In this document: positions 38,964-46,482 of the stretch, piece by piece
Layout of the letters: each line of letters begins with the position of its first letter
Position numbering within the stretch: the first letter of the stretch is position 1
Notes under the pieces: generated by a model
What the model saw: only the letters and a program-made list of their open reading frames with translations
Database searches by the model: none
What the model was told of the DNA's origin: nothing
Translations under genes and position numbers: made by a program
Source of the DNA: Lactiplantibacillus garii
GTDB lineage: Bacteria; Bacillota; Bacilli; Lactobacillales; Lactobacillaceae
DNA: 64,000 nucleotides
Direction: 5' to 3'
Assembly (NCBI RefSeq): GCF_003885105.1
Contig: NZ_QWZQ01000001.1
Location: 85,176 to 149,175, forward strand

Positions 38964-38979
38964 AGTGTATTAACACACT
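38964..38979. promoter_or_regulatory. Palindromic site upstream of levR
   Basis: AGTGTATTAACACACT is a near-perfect palindrome about 75 bp before levR. It shares GTGTAT with the LevR-like sites and could be autoregulatory. No binding protein can be named. Confidence 0.35.
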
Positions 38980-39031
38980 ATTAATTTTCTTGTTATTCAG
39001 CTAATAATTGTTAGCGATTTCAGTATCAATT

Positions 39032-39066
39032 AAAAAAAGAGTTACTAGGCTTACGCCCAGTAACTC
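39032..39066 (-). terminator. Terminator after the DUF956 gene
   Basis: GAGTTACT pairs with AGTAACTC, reinforced by inner GGC/GCC, then seven Ts on the minus strand. Confidence 0.8.
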
Positions 39067-39085
39067 ACTGACTGTATCACTACCA

Positions 39086-39469
39086 CTACTTTAGATAGTC
39101 GTCGTTATTTTTACGTTTAAACGAACGCCGTAAAACTTGAAAAAAGGTTAACGACTTAACAATGTTCTCCGGCTTGATGTAAACCCGAATTGCACGTAAC
39201 ACCCGTTTCGGGTCCTTAGATGAGAACGTGAACATACCGTTTTTCTTAGTTTTAAAGGCAAAGCGGGGAATCCAGCGACCACCAAACATCACCGAAACGA
39301 CGACCCGGTCCACTTCGCTCCAAGGAATCTGAATGTAGTTTTTAACGTTGCGACTATCATAAAATTCGAACCCCTTATCGCCGACCATAATCTTGCCATA
39401 ATCGGTTAATCCCATGTGGGAGTTCGCATCCATGACTAAATCAACTTTGTGATTGAGTGATTGAACCAT
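39086..39469 (-). CDS. DUF956 protein of the mannose PTS operon
   Basis: The 127-residue cytoplasmic protein belongs to DUF956 (ManO in some lactic acid bacteria). It is regularly encoded directly after manN and is thought to modulate the mannose PTS. A PH-like, strand-rich pattern (FEFYDSRNVKNYIQIPWSEVDRVVV) is visible. A terminator-like hairpin separates it from manN, so its expression may depend on read-through. The molecular role is unknown. Confidence 0.85.
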   Translation of the reverse strand: MVQSLNHKVDLVMDANSHMGLTDYGKIMVGDKGFEFYDSRNVKNYIQIPWSEVDRVVVSVMFGGRWIPRFAFKTKKNGMFTFSSKDPKRVLRAIRVYIKPENIVKSLTFFQVLRRSFKRKNNDDYLK

Positions 39470-39546
39470 TTATCTGACTCCATTTCTTTTACTTGACTAC
39501 ACCGATTATACGGCGCCAACGCCGCCGATGCAAAACCGTTACTACG

Positions 39547-39580
39547 AAAAAGGATGAACTCCACGAGTCCATCCTTTTTT
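39547..39580 (-). terminator. Hairpin terminator between manN and DUF956 gene
   Basis: AAAAAGGATG pairs with CATCCTTTTTT, with ACTC/AGT extending it. It probably terminates most manLMN transcripts. Confidence 0.7.
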
Positions 39581-39615
39581 GCCTAAGCCTGCGACTCAGA
39601 TTCAGAAAACACTGA

Positions 39616-40530
39616 TTACATAACACCAATAACGTGCATTACAACCCCAAATACGAAGAGGCCAAGAATGATGATGATTGGTGAAACTTTCTTCTTGAGT
39701 AACCACATGCATAAGAAGGTCAAGAGTAAGGCAGCTAACCCTGGAATCAAACTGTTTAAGTTATCTTGCAAAGTCGTTGTCTTGTACTTGTCAAGTGAAA
39801 GGCCGGCCTTTTGTTCAGTCAAGGCTTTCTTGATTCCTTCAGCACCTGCTGGCAAGTTGTTCCAGTCAATGTAAGCACCACTTTGTTGCTTGATGGTCGA
39901 AACCTTAACCGGACTGAAGTCCACGTTAACCCACCGTTCAATTAAGGCGGCTAAGATGAACATCCCTAAAATTGAAGCACCCTTAGTAATATCTTGTAAG
40001 ATACCACCTGATAAGTCTTCGGTGATCTTAGAACCAGCTTTGTAACCAAATTCTTGCGTGTACCACATGAAGCCCATCCGGATCGCGTTCCAAACAACGA
40101 AGTACAGGATTGGTCCCATGATGTTACCAGCCATGGCAAGTGAAGCCGCTAAGGCCCCAACAATTGGCTTAACCGTGTACCAGAATACAGGGTCACCAAC
40201 ACCGGCCAGCGGACCCATCATCCCAACTTTAACCCCTTGAATGGTAACGTCATCAATGGGAGCCCCATTGGCACGTTCTTCTTCAAGCGCTAAGGTAACA
40301 CCAATAACTGGTGAAGCCACGTATGGGTGGGTGTTGAAGAATTCCAGGTGACGCTTCAAAGCAGCGGCACGGTCTTCTTTAGTTGTATATAATTTCTTTA
40401 AAGCTGGAATTAAGGAATAAGCCCAGCCACCGTTTTGCATACGTTCGTAGTTCCATGAACCTTGGAGGAACGTTGAACGCCACCAAACACGCCGACGATC
40501 ACTTTTTGATAATTTAACTTGATCAGCCAT
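39616..40530 (-). CDS. manN: Mannose PTS component IID
   Basis: The 304-residue EIID has a characteristic soluble N-terminal part (RRVWWRSTFLQGSWNYERMQNGGWAYSLIPALKKLY ... HLEFFNTHPYVASPVIG), the MGPLAGVGDPVFWYTVKPI motif, and C-terminal membrane segments. With ManM it forms the sugar channel, which is also the receptor for class IIa bacteriocins in related species. It has an AAAGGAGG site and lies 18 bp after manM. Confidence 0.95.
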   Translation of the reverse strand: MADQVKLSKSDRRRVWWRSTFLQGSWNYERMQNGGWAYSLIPALKKLYTTKEDRAAALKRHLEFFNTHPYVASPVIGVTLALEEERANGAPIDDVTIQGVKVGMMGPLAGVGDPVFWYTVKPIVGALAASLAMAGNIMGPILYFVVWNAIRMGFMWYTQEFGYKAGSKITEDLSGGILQDITKGASILGMFILAALIERWVNVDFSPVKVSTIKQQSGAYIDWNNLPAGAEGIKKALTEQKAGLSLDKYKTTTLQDNLNSLIPGLAALLLTFLCMWLLKKKVSPIIIILGLFVFGVVMHVIGVM

Positions 40531-40548
40531 TATTAGTTTCCTCCTTTA

Positions 40549-41358
40549 TTAATACTTGTCGATGATGTCGCCAACGGGGTCACCCGTGTTGGATCCACCA
40601 CCACCATTGCCAGAGTTACCACTCTTTTCAAGGTGTAAGTAAACTAAGGCTAATGACACACCAATAGCACCTAAACCAATCAAAGTGATTTCACTAACAG
40701 CGGCTAAGACAAAACCTAAAGCGAAGAATGGCCACATTTCGCGTGAAGCCATCATGTTGATAACCATCGCATAACCAACGGCAACAACCATACCACCACC
40801 AATTGACAAACCATCAGTCAACCATGAAGGCATTGAGTTCAACATTGCTTTAACGGGACCAGCACCAACGGCTAAGATGGCAGCAGCTGGAATGGCAATC
40901 CGTAAACCTTGCATGCAGATGGCGATCCATTGCCAAACATCGATCTTGGCAAAGCTACCTTCTTCAGCAGCACGGTCCATGATGTGGACAATGGCAGTTG
41001 CTAAAGTCCGGGCGATGATGGTTAAAAGTAAACCAGCAACGGCTAAAGGAACGGCGATCGCAATGGCGGAAGAAACTCCGGCACGGCCTTGACCACCTAA
41101 AACTAAAATAATTGCAGATGCAACAGCGGCTAAAGCGGCATCGGGTGCAACGGCGGCACCGATGTTAGCCCAACCTAAGGCGATCATTTGAAGTGACCCA
41201 CCTAAGATCATGCATGGTACTAATTGACCGGTAACTAAACCGATTAACGTACATGCGATAACTGGTTGATGGAAATGGAATTCATCCAAAATACCTTCCA
41301 TACCAGCTAAAAATGAGACCAGTACGACTAGAATCACTTGAATAAAATTCAAAGTCAT
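40549..41358 (-). CDS. manM: Mannose PTS component IIC
   Basis: The 269-residue EIIC has about eight membrane segments. It begins MTLNFIQVILVVLVSFLAG and has the EIIC-Man pattern TGQLVPCMILGGSLQMIALGWANIGAAVAPD. It forms the translocation pathway for mannose and glucose with ManN. The tail is Gly/Asn-rich (GNGGGGSNTG). It lies between manL and manN. Confidence 0.95.
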   Translation of the reverse strand: MTLNFIQVILVVLVSFLAGMEGILDEFHFHQPVIACTLIGLVTGQLVPCMILGGSLQMIALGWANIGAAVAPDAALAAVASAIILVLGGQGRAGVSSAIAIAVPLAVAGLLLTIIARTLATAIVHIMDRAAEEGSFAKIDVWQWIAICMQGLRIAIPAAAILAVGAGPVKAMLNSMPSWLTDGLSIGGGMVVAVGYAMVINMMASREMWPFFALGFVLAAVSEITLIGLGAIGVSLALVYLHLEKSGNSGNGGGGSNTGDPVGDIIDKY

Positions 41359-41388
41359 GATTTAATCCTCCATTTTTCTTCTGATAGT

Positions 41389-42366
41389 TTATTTCTGTTC
41401 GTTTAACATGTTTTGCGCTTTTTGAAGAATGTTATCCATGTTATCTTTACTGTCCGTTGGGACTTTACGAACGTCAAACTGAACGCCGTCTTTTTCCAAC
41501 TTCTTGTAAGTATCGATATCTTCTTGACTGAAAGCCAAAACCTTGTTTGGTTGAACCTTACCAACGGAGTGAGCCATTGACCCGATGTTCAAGGTCTTAA
41601 TTGGAACCCCACCCTCGATTGCAGTTAACGCATCTTCCGGTGTTTCGAATAATAGCAATGCCTTTTGACCACCGAAGTGTTTGTCGTCCTTAGCAATCTT
41701 AATCATTTGTTTGATTGGGATAACGTGCGCTTTGATTCCGGCAGGAGCAGCCTGCTTAATCATGCTTGAACGTAATTCGTCCTTAGCAACGTTATCGGAA
41801 ACCACGATGATCCGGGTTGGGTTAATCGTTTTGCTCCAAGCAGTGGCAACTTGCCCGTGTAATAACCGGGAGTCGATCCGAGCCAAACCATATTCGAGCG
41901 AACCAGGACGACCGGCGTTATTCGCGTTAGTCGTAGCGGCTGCGGCGGCCTTATCTTCCTTAGGTGCTAAAGCTTCTGGACGAACCTTAACGCCATCCTT
42001 CGCCGTTTCAATGATGTGGGTGGCAATTTCGTGAGCCGAGTTCATCGAAAGCCGTGAAGCGTAGGCTTCAATTAACATTGGCAAGTTCAAACCAGCAACG
42101 ATTGCCCATTTGTCCTTGTGTGCTTCGAACAAGCCGTTGACTTGGTTAAACGGAGTTCCGCCCCAAAGGTCAACTAGGAATAAGACTTGGTCTTGATCGT
42201 CGAAAGAAGCAATGGCTTTTTCCAACTTAGCCTTGATGTCGTCAGGGCCTTCACTAGGCATCAACGTAACCGGTTGAACGTTTTCTTGTTCGCCGAAAAT
42301 CATTGAACCAGATTGAAAAATGCCTTTAGCGAATTCGCCGTGACTAGCAATGATAATGCTTACCAT
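41389..42366 (-). CDS. manL: Mannose PTS component IIAB (fused)
   Basis: The 325-residue fusion has an EIIA domain with His9 in [11 protein letters not shown] (residues 1-130), an Ala/Asn-rich hinge (about 138-155), and an EIIB domain with the phosphorylated His in [16 protein letters not shown] (about 171). It passes phosphate from HPr to sugar and signals to LevR. It is first in the manLMN operon, driven by the sigma-54 promoter upstream. Confidence 0.95.
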   Translation of the reverse strand: MVSIIIASHGEFAKGIFQSGSMIFGEQENVQPVTLMPSEGPDDIKAKLEKAIASFDDQDQVLFLVDLWGGTPFNQVNGLFEAHKDKWAIVAGLNLPMLIEAYASRLSMNSAHEIATHIIETAKDGVKVRPEALAPKEDKAAAAATTNANNAGRPGSLEYGLARIDSRLLHGQVATAWSKTINPTRIIVVSDNVAKDELRSSMIKQAAPAGIKAHVIPIKQMIKIAKDDKHFGGQKALLLFETPEDALTAIEGGVPIKTLNIGSMAHSVGKVQPNKVLAFSQEDIDTYKKLEKDGVQFDVRKVPTDSKDNMDNILQKAQNMLNEQK

Positions 42367-42448
42367 CTTTGTACCTCCTATTTTTCGTTACAGTCAAATG
42401 AACCGAATAAATAATATCTAAATCGCCTGTAACTGTTTTGGTTAATAC

Positions 42449-42462
42449 TGAAAGCGCAATCT
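42449..42462. promoter_or_regulatory. Candidate cre (CcpA) site in the manL leader
   Basis: TGAAAGCGCAATCT matches 12 of 14 positions of the cre consensus TGWAANCGNTNWCA. It lies just downstream of the predicted sigma-54 transcription start. CcpA control of this operon is known in related species; here it is a sequence match only. Confidence 0.4.
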
Positions 42463-42484
42463 TTTTTGCCCTCACTTATATAGA

Positions 42485-42501
42485 TGCAACTTCCGTGCCA
42501 A
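42485..42501 (-). promoter_or_regulatory. Sigma-54 promoter of manLMN
   Basis: On the minus strand TTGGCACGGAAGTTGCA is a full match to the -24/-12 consensus, with GG and GC at the two key positions. The start would be near 42473, giving a leader of about 105 nt. Confidence 0.9.
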
Positions 42502-42542
42502 AATACACTAAAACTAAATTGCCGGTATTGCGGGCTTTCCGA

Positions 42543-42591
42543 TTGATACACAAGCTTGATACAGTATTAGTTTGTTCATTTTGTGTATCAA
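42543..42591 (-). promoter_or_regulatory. LevR upstream activating sites for manLMN
   Basis: TTGATACACAA (42543-42553), TTGATACAG (42556-42564) and the inverted copy TTGTGTATCAA (42581-42591) lie 40-90 bp upstream of the -24 element. That is where sigma-54 enhancer sites are expected. The same TTGATACAC core occurs at the second sigma-54 promoter. Confidence 0.65.
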
Positions 42592-42656
42592 TTAGCGTAT
42601 TTTTAAGACTAATTTACGAAACACTGTACTTTCTTAACGATTTTTTCAGCTATTTT

Positions 42657-43505
42657 TTAATAACTCAACGCGCGCCGTCCGTTTTGCTGCCAAATCGTTT
42701 CAAACGAGTGGTTCGTAATAGTGGCCCGCTGCCCGGTCCACGGATCATTATAGCGGAGCGTCGTCGGTGTGTACCCGACCACGGTGACGGTATGACTCGC
42801 AAAACCATCGAGACCAGTCACCCAAACTACGACCGGGTGCCGTTTGCCTAACTGGGCTTTTAGTTGGGACAAGCTCATACCACTAAGATTGACCGCCGTT
42901 GGCAAATAGTGGCGAACTGTACTTAATAGTCCCTGCGGATAAACGTATAGTCCGACACCAACGTTACTGGTGGGCTCGCCCACAAAACCCACGTTAGGAT
43001 CAGAACTCCGTGGAACCGCCGCTGCCAACTGTAATTTATCCAATTTCACACCGGCATATTGTAACATCATCGTCGTTGCCGTCATTTCACAACCGGTCGG
43101 TAATTCTGGTAACTGGCTAATTAGGGGCACCGTTAAGTTTAAAGTGGTTGGGACCGCAGCTTTTAAATCACTTGCCCGCACCCAACCGCTTTGGTGAGCC
43201 GTGTTGTGGACGTAATAAAAGCGCTGTTTTTTACCGTGCTGCGTAATCCAGGCCTGCTCTTCCCGCGTCCAAACGGTATGTTGATGATTTTTTAGATGTA
43301 AAGTGACCCGCAGACGCGCCCGTTGATGTTGCTGCACGGTGAGGTGATAGCCCTTACCACGCCAATTTGCCGACAAGTACGTTTGGCGAGTCGTCACTTG
43401 AATGCCATTAATCGGGTACGTCGCGGCGGCTTGGGCTGGCTGGATCAGCTGACAACCAGCCCACAAACTAACTGTTCCAACGATCACGCAACCAAACTTA
43501 TCCAA
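42657..43505 (-). CDS. Secreted C39-like peptidase-fold protein
   Basis: The 282-residue protein has an N-terminal signal sequence (ending near residue 26, AQAA), an SH3-like or GW-like middle region (about 27-115), and a C-terminal C39/papain-like domain. The likely catalytic Cys is in LPTGCEMTATTMMLQYAG (about 139), His in GFASHTVTVVGY (about 240) and Asp/Asn in LRYNDPW. The start is a TTG. Related proteins are common in lactobacilli and their substrates are unknown. Confidence 0.82.
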   Translation of the reverse strand: MDKFGCVIVGTVSLWAGCQLIQPAQAAATYPINGIQVTTRQTYLSANWRGKGYHLTVQQHQRARLRVTLHLKNHQHTVWTREEQAWITQHGKKQRFYYVHNTAHQSGWVRASDLKAAVPTTLNLTVPLISQLPELPTGCEMTATTMMLQYAGVKLDKLQLAAAVPRSSDPNVGFVGEPTSNVGVGLYVYPQGLLSTVRHYLPTAVNLSGMSLSQLKAQLGKRHPVVVWVTGLDGFASHTVTVVGYTPTTLRYNDPWTGQRATITNHSFETIWQQNGRRALSY

Positions 43506-43605
43506 TCCGTTACGCCGCCTTTCTTTTATAATTTTTCAACCGTTTTCATTATAATGCTGGCAAAAGTGAGATAAAAATAAAAGAATACATTAATTTTAGT
43601 GAACA

Positions 43606-43642
43606 GAAAAAGGACGTAACCAGGAAAACCTGATTACGTCCT
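43606..43642 (-). terminator. Terminator downstream of tRNA-Leu
   Basis: AGGACGTAACCAGG pairs with CCTGATTACGTCCT (one mismatch), followed by a T-run on the minus strand. Confidence 0.75.
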
Positions 43643-43656
43643 TCGATATTCGTTAG

Positions 43657-43740
43657 TGCGGCCAAGAAGATTCGAACTTCCACCGAGTTGCCCCGACAAG
43701 ATCCTTAATCTTGCGCGTCTGCCAATTCCGCCATGGCCGC
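43657..43740 (-). tRNA. tRNA-Leu (anticodon AAG)
   Basis: On the minus strand the acceptor arms GCGGCCA and TGGCCGC pair fully. The anticodon stem CAAGA/TCTTG holds loop TTAAGGA (anticodon AAG, reading CUU). A long class II variable arm is present, and the T-loop reads TTCGAAT. CCA is not encoded. It lies between thrB and the C39-like gene. Confidence 0.92.
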
Positions 43741-43795
43741 ATCATAACTCACAAAAAATATCATAACAAAATTTTGTGAGTCTGACAAGTCTAAA

Positions 43796-44671
43796 TTAAG
43801 AATTCTGAACTTTTACCCCGGTCGCATCCACGGGCAATAAGTAGTATTGACCACTCAACGCCACGTTTTGTTGCAACTTTTGCTGTAATTCGGTCAGCTG
43901 ACCGTAATCCCCCAACGTTAAGACCGTTGGGCCGGCTCCGCTAAGGTACGTACCCACGATACCTAGCTGGTGCGCCGTTTCACGGATGGTTGCCAGGGCC
44001 GGGACTAACTTGGCCCGGTACCGTTCGTGGAACTGATCGGCTTCTAGTAACGGCAGCGCCACGCCCCAGTCCTGGGTCGCCAGGGCTGCGACCAGGGTGT
44101 TAGCCACGCTGCTCCCGGCAATCGCCTGCTTAAACGGCAAGCTGGTCGGTAACGCTTCGCGACTGGCCGACGTCAACAACTCTTCGTTGGGAACGTAGAC
44201 GCTGGCAAACAGGTTCGGTAAGGGCAGTTTTACCGCGTGAACCTGCTCATTGACGTAGGTTGCCACGACCAGGCCGCCTAAAATGGCCGGTGCCACGTTA
44301 TCGGGGTGCCCTTCTAGCCGGGTCGCCACCGCTAATAACTCGTCAAGGGAGCGTTGCCTTCCACTTAGCTCGTTAGCTAAGACCAAGCCAGCCACGATGG
44401 CCGTTGAGCTGCTTCCTAACCCCCGAGCTAACGGAATCTTAGACGTCATTTGTAAGTGTTGTGGTTTTAGCTTAGGTTCCAACGTGAGCGCCGTCTTAAT
44501 AATTAAGTTGTGTTCATCATTCGGGACCTCTTCACCAAACGGGTGGTCAATCCGCCAGTGGTCACTTGGTTGGATCACTTGCAACGTCAACTGCATATCC
44601 ACGGCAATCCCAATCGAGTCAAAGCCCGGACCAAGGTTGGCCGAAGTTGCGGGTACTGAAATGGTTAACAT
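43796..44671 (-). CDS. thrB: Homoserine kinase
   Basis: The 291-residue GHMP kinase has VPATSANLGPGFDSIG at the N terminus, the ATP loop PLARGLGSSSTAIVAGLVLANEL (about 81-103) and GTYLSGAGPTVLTL near the C terminus. It phosphorylates homoserine for threonine synthesis. It is 8 bp downstream of hom. thrC is not adjacent. Confidence 0.95.
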   Translation of the reverse strand: MLTISVPATSANLGPGFDSIGIAVDMQLTLQVIQPSDHWRIDHPFGEEVPNDEHNLIIKTALTLEPKLKPQHLQMTSKIPLARGLGSSSTAIVAGLVLANELSGRQRSLDELLAVATRLEGHPDNVAPAILGGLVVATYVNEQVHAVKLPLPNLFASVYVPNEELLTSASREALPTSLPFKQAIAGSSVANTLVAALATQDWGVALPLLEADQFHERYRAKLVPALATIRETAHQLGIVGTYLSGAGPTVLTLGDYGQLTELQQKLQQNVALSGQYYLLPVDATGVKVQNS

Positions 44672-44679
44672 TTACTCAC

Positions 44680-45966
44680 CTACGCATTCTTCAAAACTTT
44701 ATAACTAGCCAATAGTCGCATGTTATCCTGCTCACCAATGGCCGCCGTGATCTCCGCTAACTGCTGGTCGTTCATTGCATGGGTAATGATGACGACACGC
44801 GCGTTACCGTCACTGAGCTGGTTTTGAATGATCCGACTAAATGAAACCTCCGCCTTCGTCATAATGGCGGTCAGCTTCATCATCATCCCGGGAACGTCCC
44901 GCATTTTTAGCGCGATGAAGTGTGGATAAACCACGTCTTCCGGTGCCGCCAAAACGGTCTCCTGCCGGTACGAATTAAAAGTGTTACCGGTCGTATTCAG
45001 GGCGATGTTCTTGGCAACGGTCGTAATGTCACTCAGCACACTGTTGGCGGTAGGTAATTCTCCGGCACCCGGCCCGTAAAACATCGTATCCCCCACGGCC
45101 GTCCCGGTCACCATCACGGCGTTGTTTTCATTTTGGACCGTGGCGAGCGGGTGTTGATCTGAAACAAGAACGGGTCCCACCGAAACGGCGATGCGGTCAT
45201 CCACTTCTTCAGCAATTCCTAATAACTTAATGGTGTAACCAAGCTGGTTGGCCTCACTGATGTCTTCGGGACTAATGTTGGTAATCCCCTGAACCTGCAC
45301 GTGGTCCATTGATAAACTCATTCCGAACGCAAACTGGGTCAAAATAATCATTTTATAGGCCGCGTCCAAACCCTCAACGTCGTTCGTCGGGTCACTTTCA
45401 GCAAAACCCAAGTCCTGCGCCGAACTGAGGGCCTGTTCGTACGACCATTTCTTTGTCAGCATCTGGGTCATAATGTAGTTCGTCGTTCCGTTGACGATTC
45501 CCATGACCCGTTGAATCTTGTCAGCCGCAAAACTGTTATCAATGGTCCGTAAAATTGGGATCCCGCCGGCCACGCTGGCTTCGTAAAACAGGTCACGGTG
45601 GTTTTCACGCGCAATCTGAACGAGTTCGCGACCGTACTGGGCAATTAAGTCCTTATTCGCCGTAACCACGTGTTTGCCGGCTTGCAGGGCCCGGGTAATG
45701 TATTCCTTGGCCGGGTGAATCGAGCCCATCACTTCCACCATGATTTGAATGGACGGGTCGTCAATCAACGTCTCAATTTGGTCGGTCAGCTGCACGTCCC
45801 CTAAATCAACTTGGTCGTGCTTTTTTAAGTTGTGGACAACCACGCAAGCCAGCTCCAGCTTGCGGCCGGTGATTTCAGAGATTTTTTCCTGGTGCGCTTG
45901 TAACATCTTAACAACGCCGGTACCGACTGTCCCCAGTCCGACTATCCCAATTTTAATCGTTTCCAT
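44680..45966 (-). CDS. hom: Homoserine dehydrogenase
   Basis: The 428-residue enzyme has a Rossmann NAD(P) motif GIVGLGTVGTGV, the catalytic region VVTANKDLIAQYGREL and GIVNGTTNYIMTQM, and a C-terminal ACT domain (ALKMRDVPGMMMKLTAIMTKA) for threonine feedback. It reduces aspartate semialdehyde to homoserine. The ATG at 45966 follows GGAGGG; the ORF extension of 21 residues is rejected. Confidence 0.95.
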   Translation of the reverse strand: METIKIGIVGLGTVGTGVVKMLQAHQEKISEITGRKLELACVVVHNLKKHDQVDLGDVQLTDQIETLIDDPSIQIMVEVMGSIHPAKEYITRALQAGKHVVTANKDLIAQYGRELVQIARENHRDLFYEASVAGGIPILRTIDNSFAADKIQRVMGIVNGTTNYIMTQMLTKKWSYEQALSSAQDLGFAESDPTNDVEGLDAAYKMIILTQFAFGMSLSMDHVQVQGITNISPEDISEANQLGYTIKLLGIAEEVDDRIAVSVGPVLVSDQHPLATVQNENNAVMVTGTAVGDTMFYGPGAGELPTANSVLSDITTVAKNIALNTTGNTFNSYRQETVLAAPEDVVYPHFIALKMRDVPGMMMKLTAIMTKAEVSFSRIIQNQLSDGNARVVIITHAMNDQQLAEITAAIGEQDNMRLLASYKVLKNA

Positions 45967-46035
45967 GCTAAACCCTCCATTAATCTTAATAGTTAAGCCC
46001 ATTCTATCGGAAGCCCGGGCGTTAAGCAATCCCTT

Positions 46036-46482
46036 TCAAACTAATTTGATGGGACCCCGACAACGACCGCACGTATAACGACTAGTATCCATCCGCCGTT
46101 TGCGCCGGTAAAGCTGGCCACAACGTTGGCACTGGTACGTATACCGGTACGCCTGAACAACCTTCTCCTTTGGCGTTGGCGCGTACCGTGAACCCTTAAC
46201 CGCCGCTAACAATTGCTTGAAATCACGGTCCCGGTGCTGATAGCCGCGGTGTGCTAAGTGCAAATGGTAGTGGCACAGTTCATGCTTGATGACCCCGACC
46301 AGCGTCGCTTCCCCGAAATCCGTTAACATCTTGGGATTAATATCGATGTCGTGGCTTGCTAGCTGGTAACGGCCACCGGTGGAACGTAAGCGCCGGTTAA
46401 AATAAGCTCGGTGGCGAAACGGTTGGTGAAATGCCCGTTGTGAGATTTCCATAACCAGCTGTTGGAGTTCAGCGTCAGTCAT
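46036..46482 (-). CDS. SprT-like zinc metalloprotease-fold protein
   Basis: The 148-residue product has the zinc motif VIKHELCHYHLHLAHRG (HExxH plus a downstream His) and a C-terminal zinc ribbon (CQRCG ... CGRCRG, about 115-140). SprT-like proteins resemble the protease part of eukaryotic Spartan; bacterial function is little known. Its start overlaps the tex stop by 8 bp, so it is coupled to tex. Confidence 0.9.
   Translation of the reverse strand: MTDAELQQLVMEISQRAFHQPFRHRAYFNRRLRSTGGRYQLASHDIDINPKMLTDFGEATLVGVIKHELCHYHLHLAHRGYQHRDRDFKQLLAAVKGSRYAPTPKEKVVQAYRYTYQCQRCGQLYRRKRRMDTSRYTCGRCRGPIKLV

Noticed and set aside
40549..42366. Possible horizontal transfer of the mannose PTS operon
   Set aside because: Its codon use looks different, but this fits high expression. 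Synteny with levR and DUF956 is normal for lactobacilli.
43531..43560. A cre-like site upstream of the C39-like gene
   Set aside because: The match to the CcpA consensus is too weak, with several key positions wrong.
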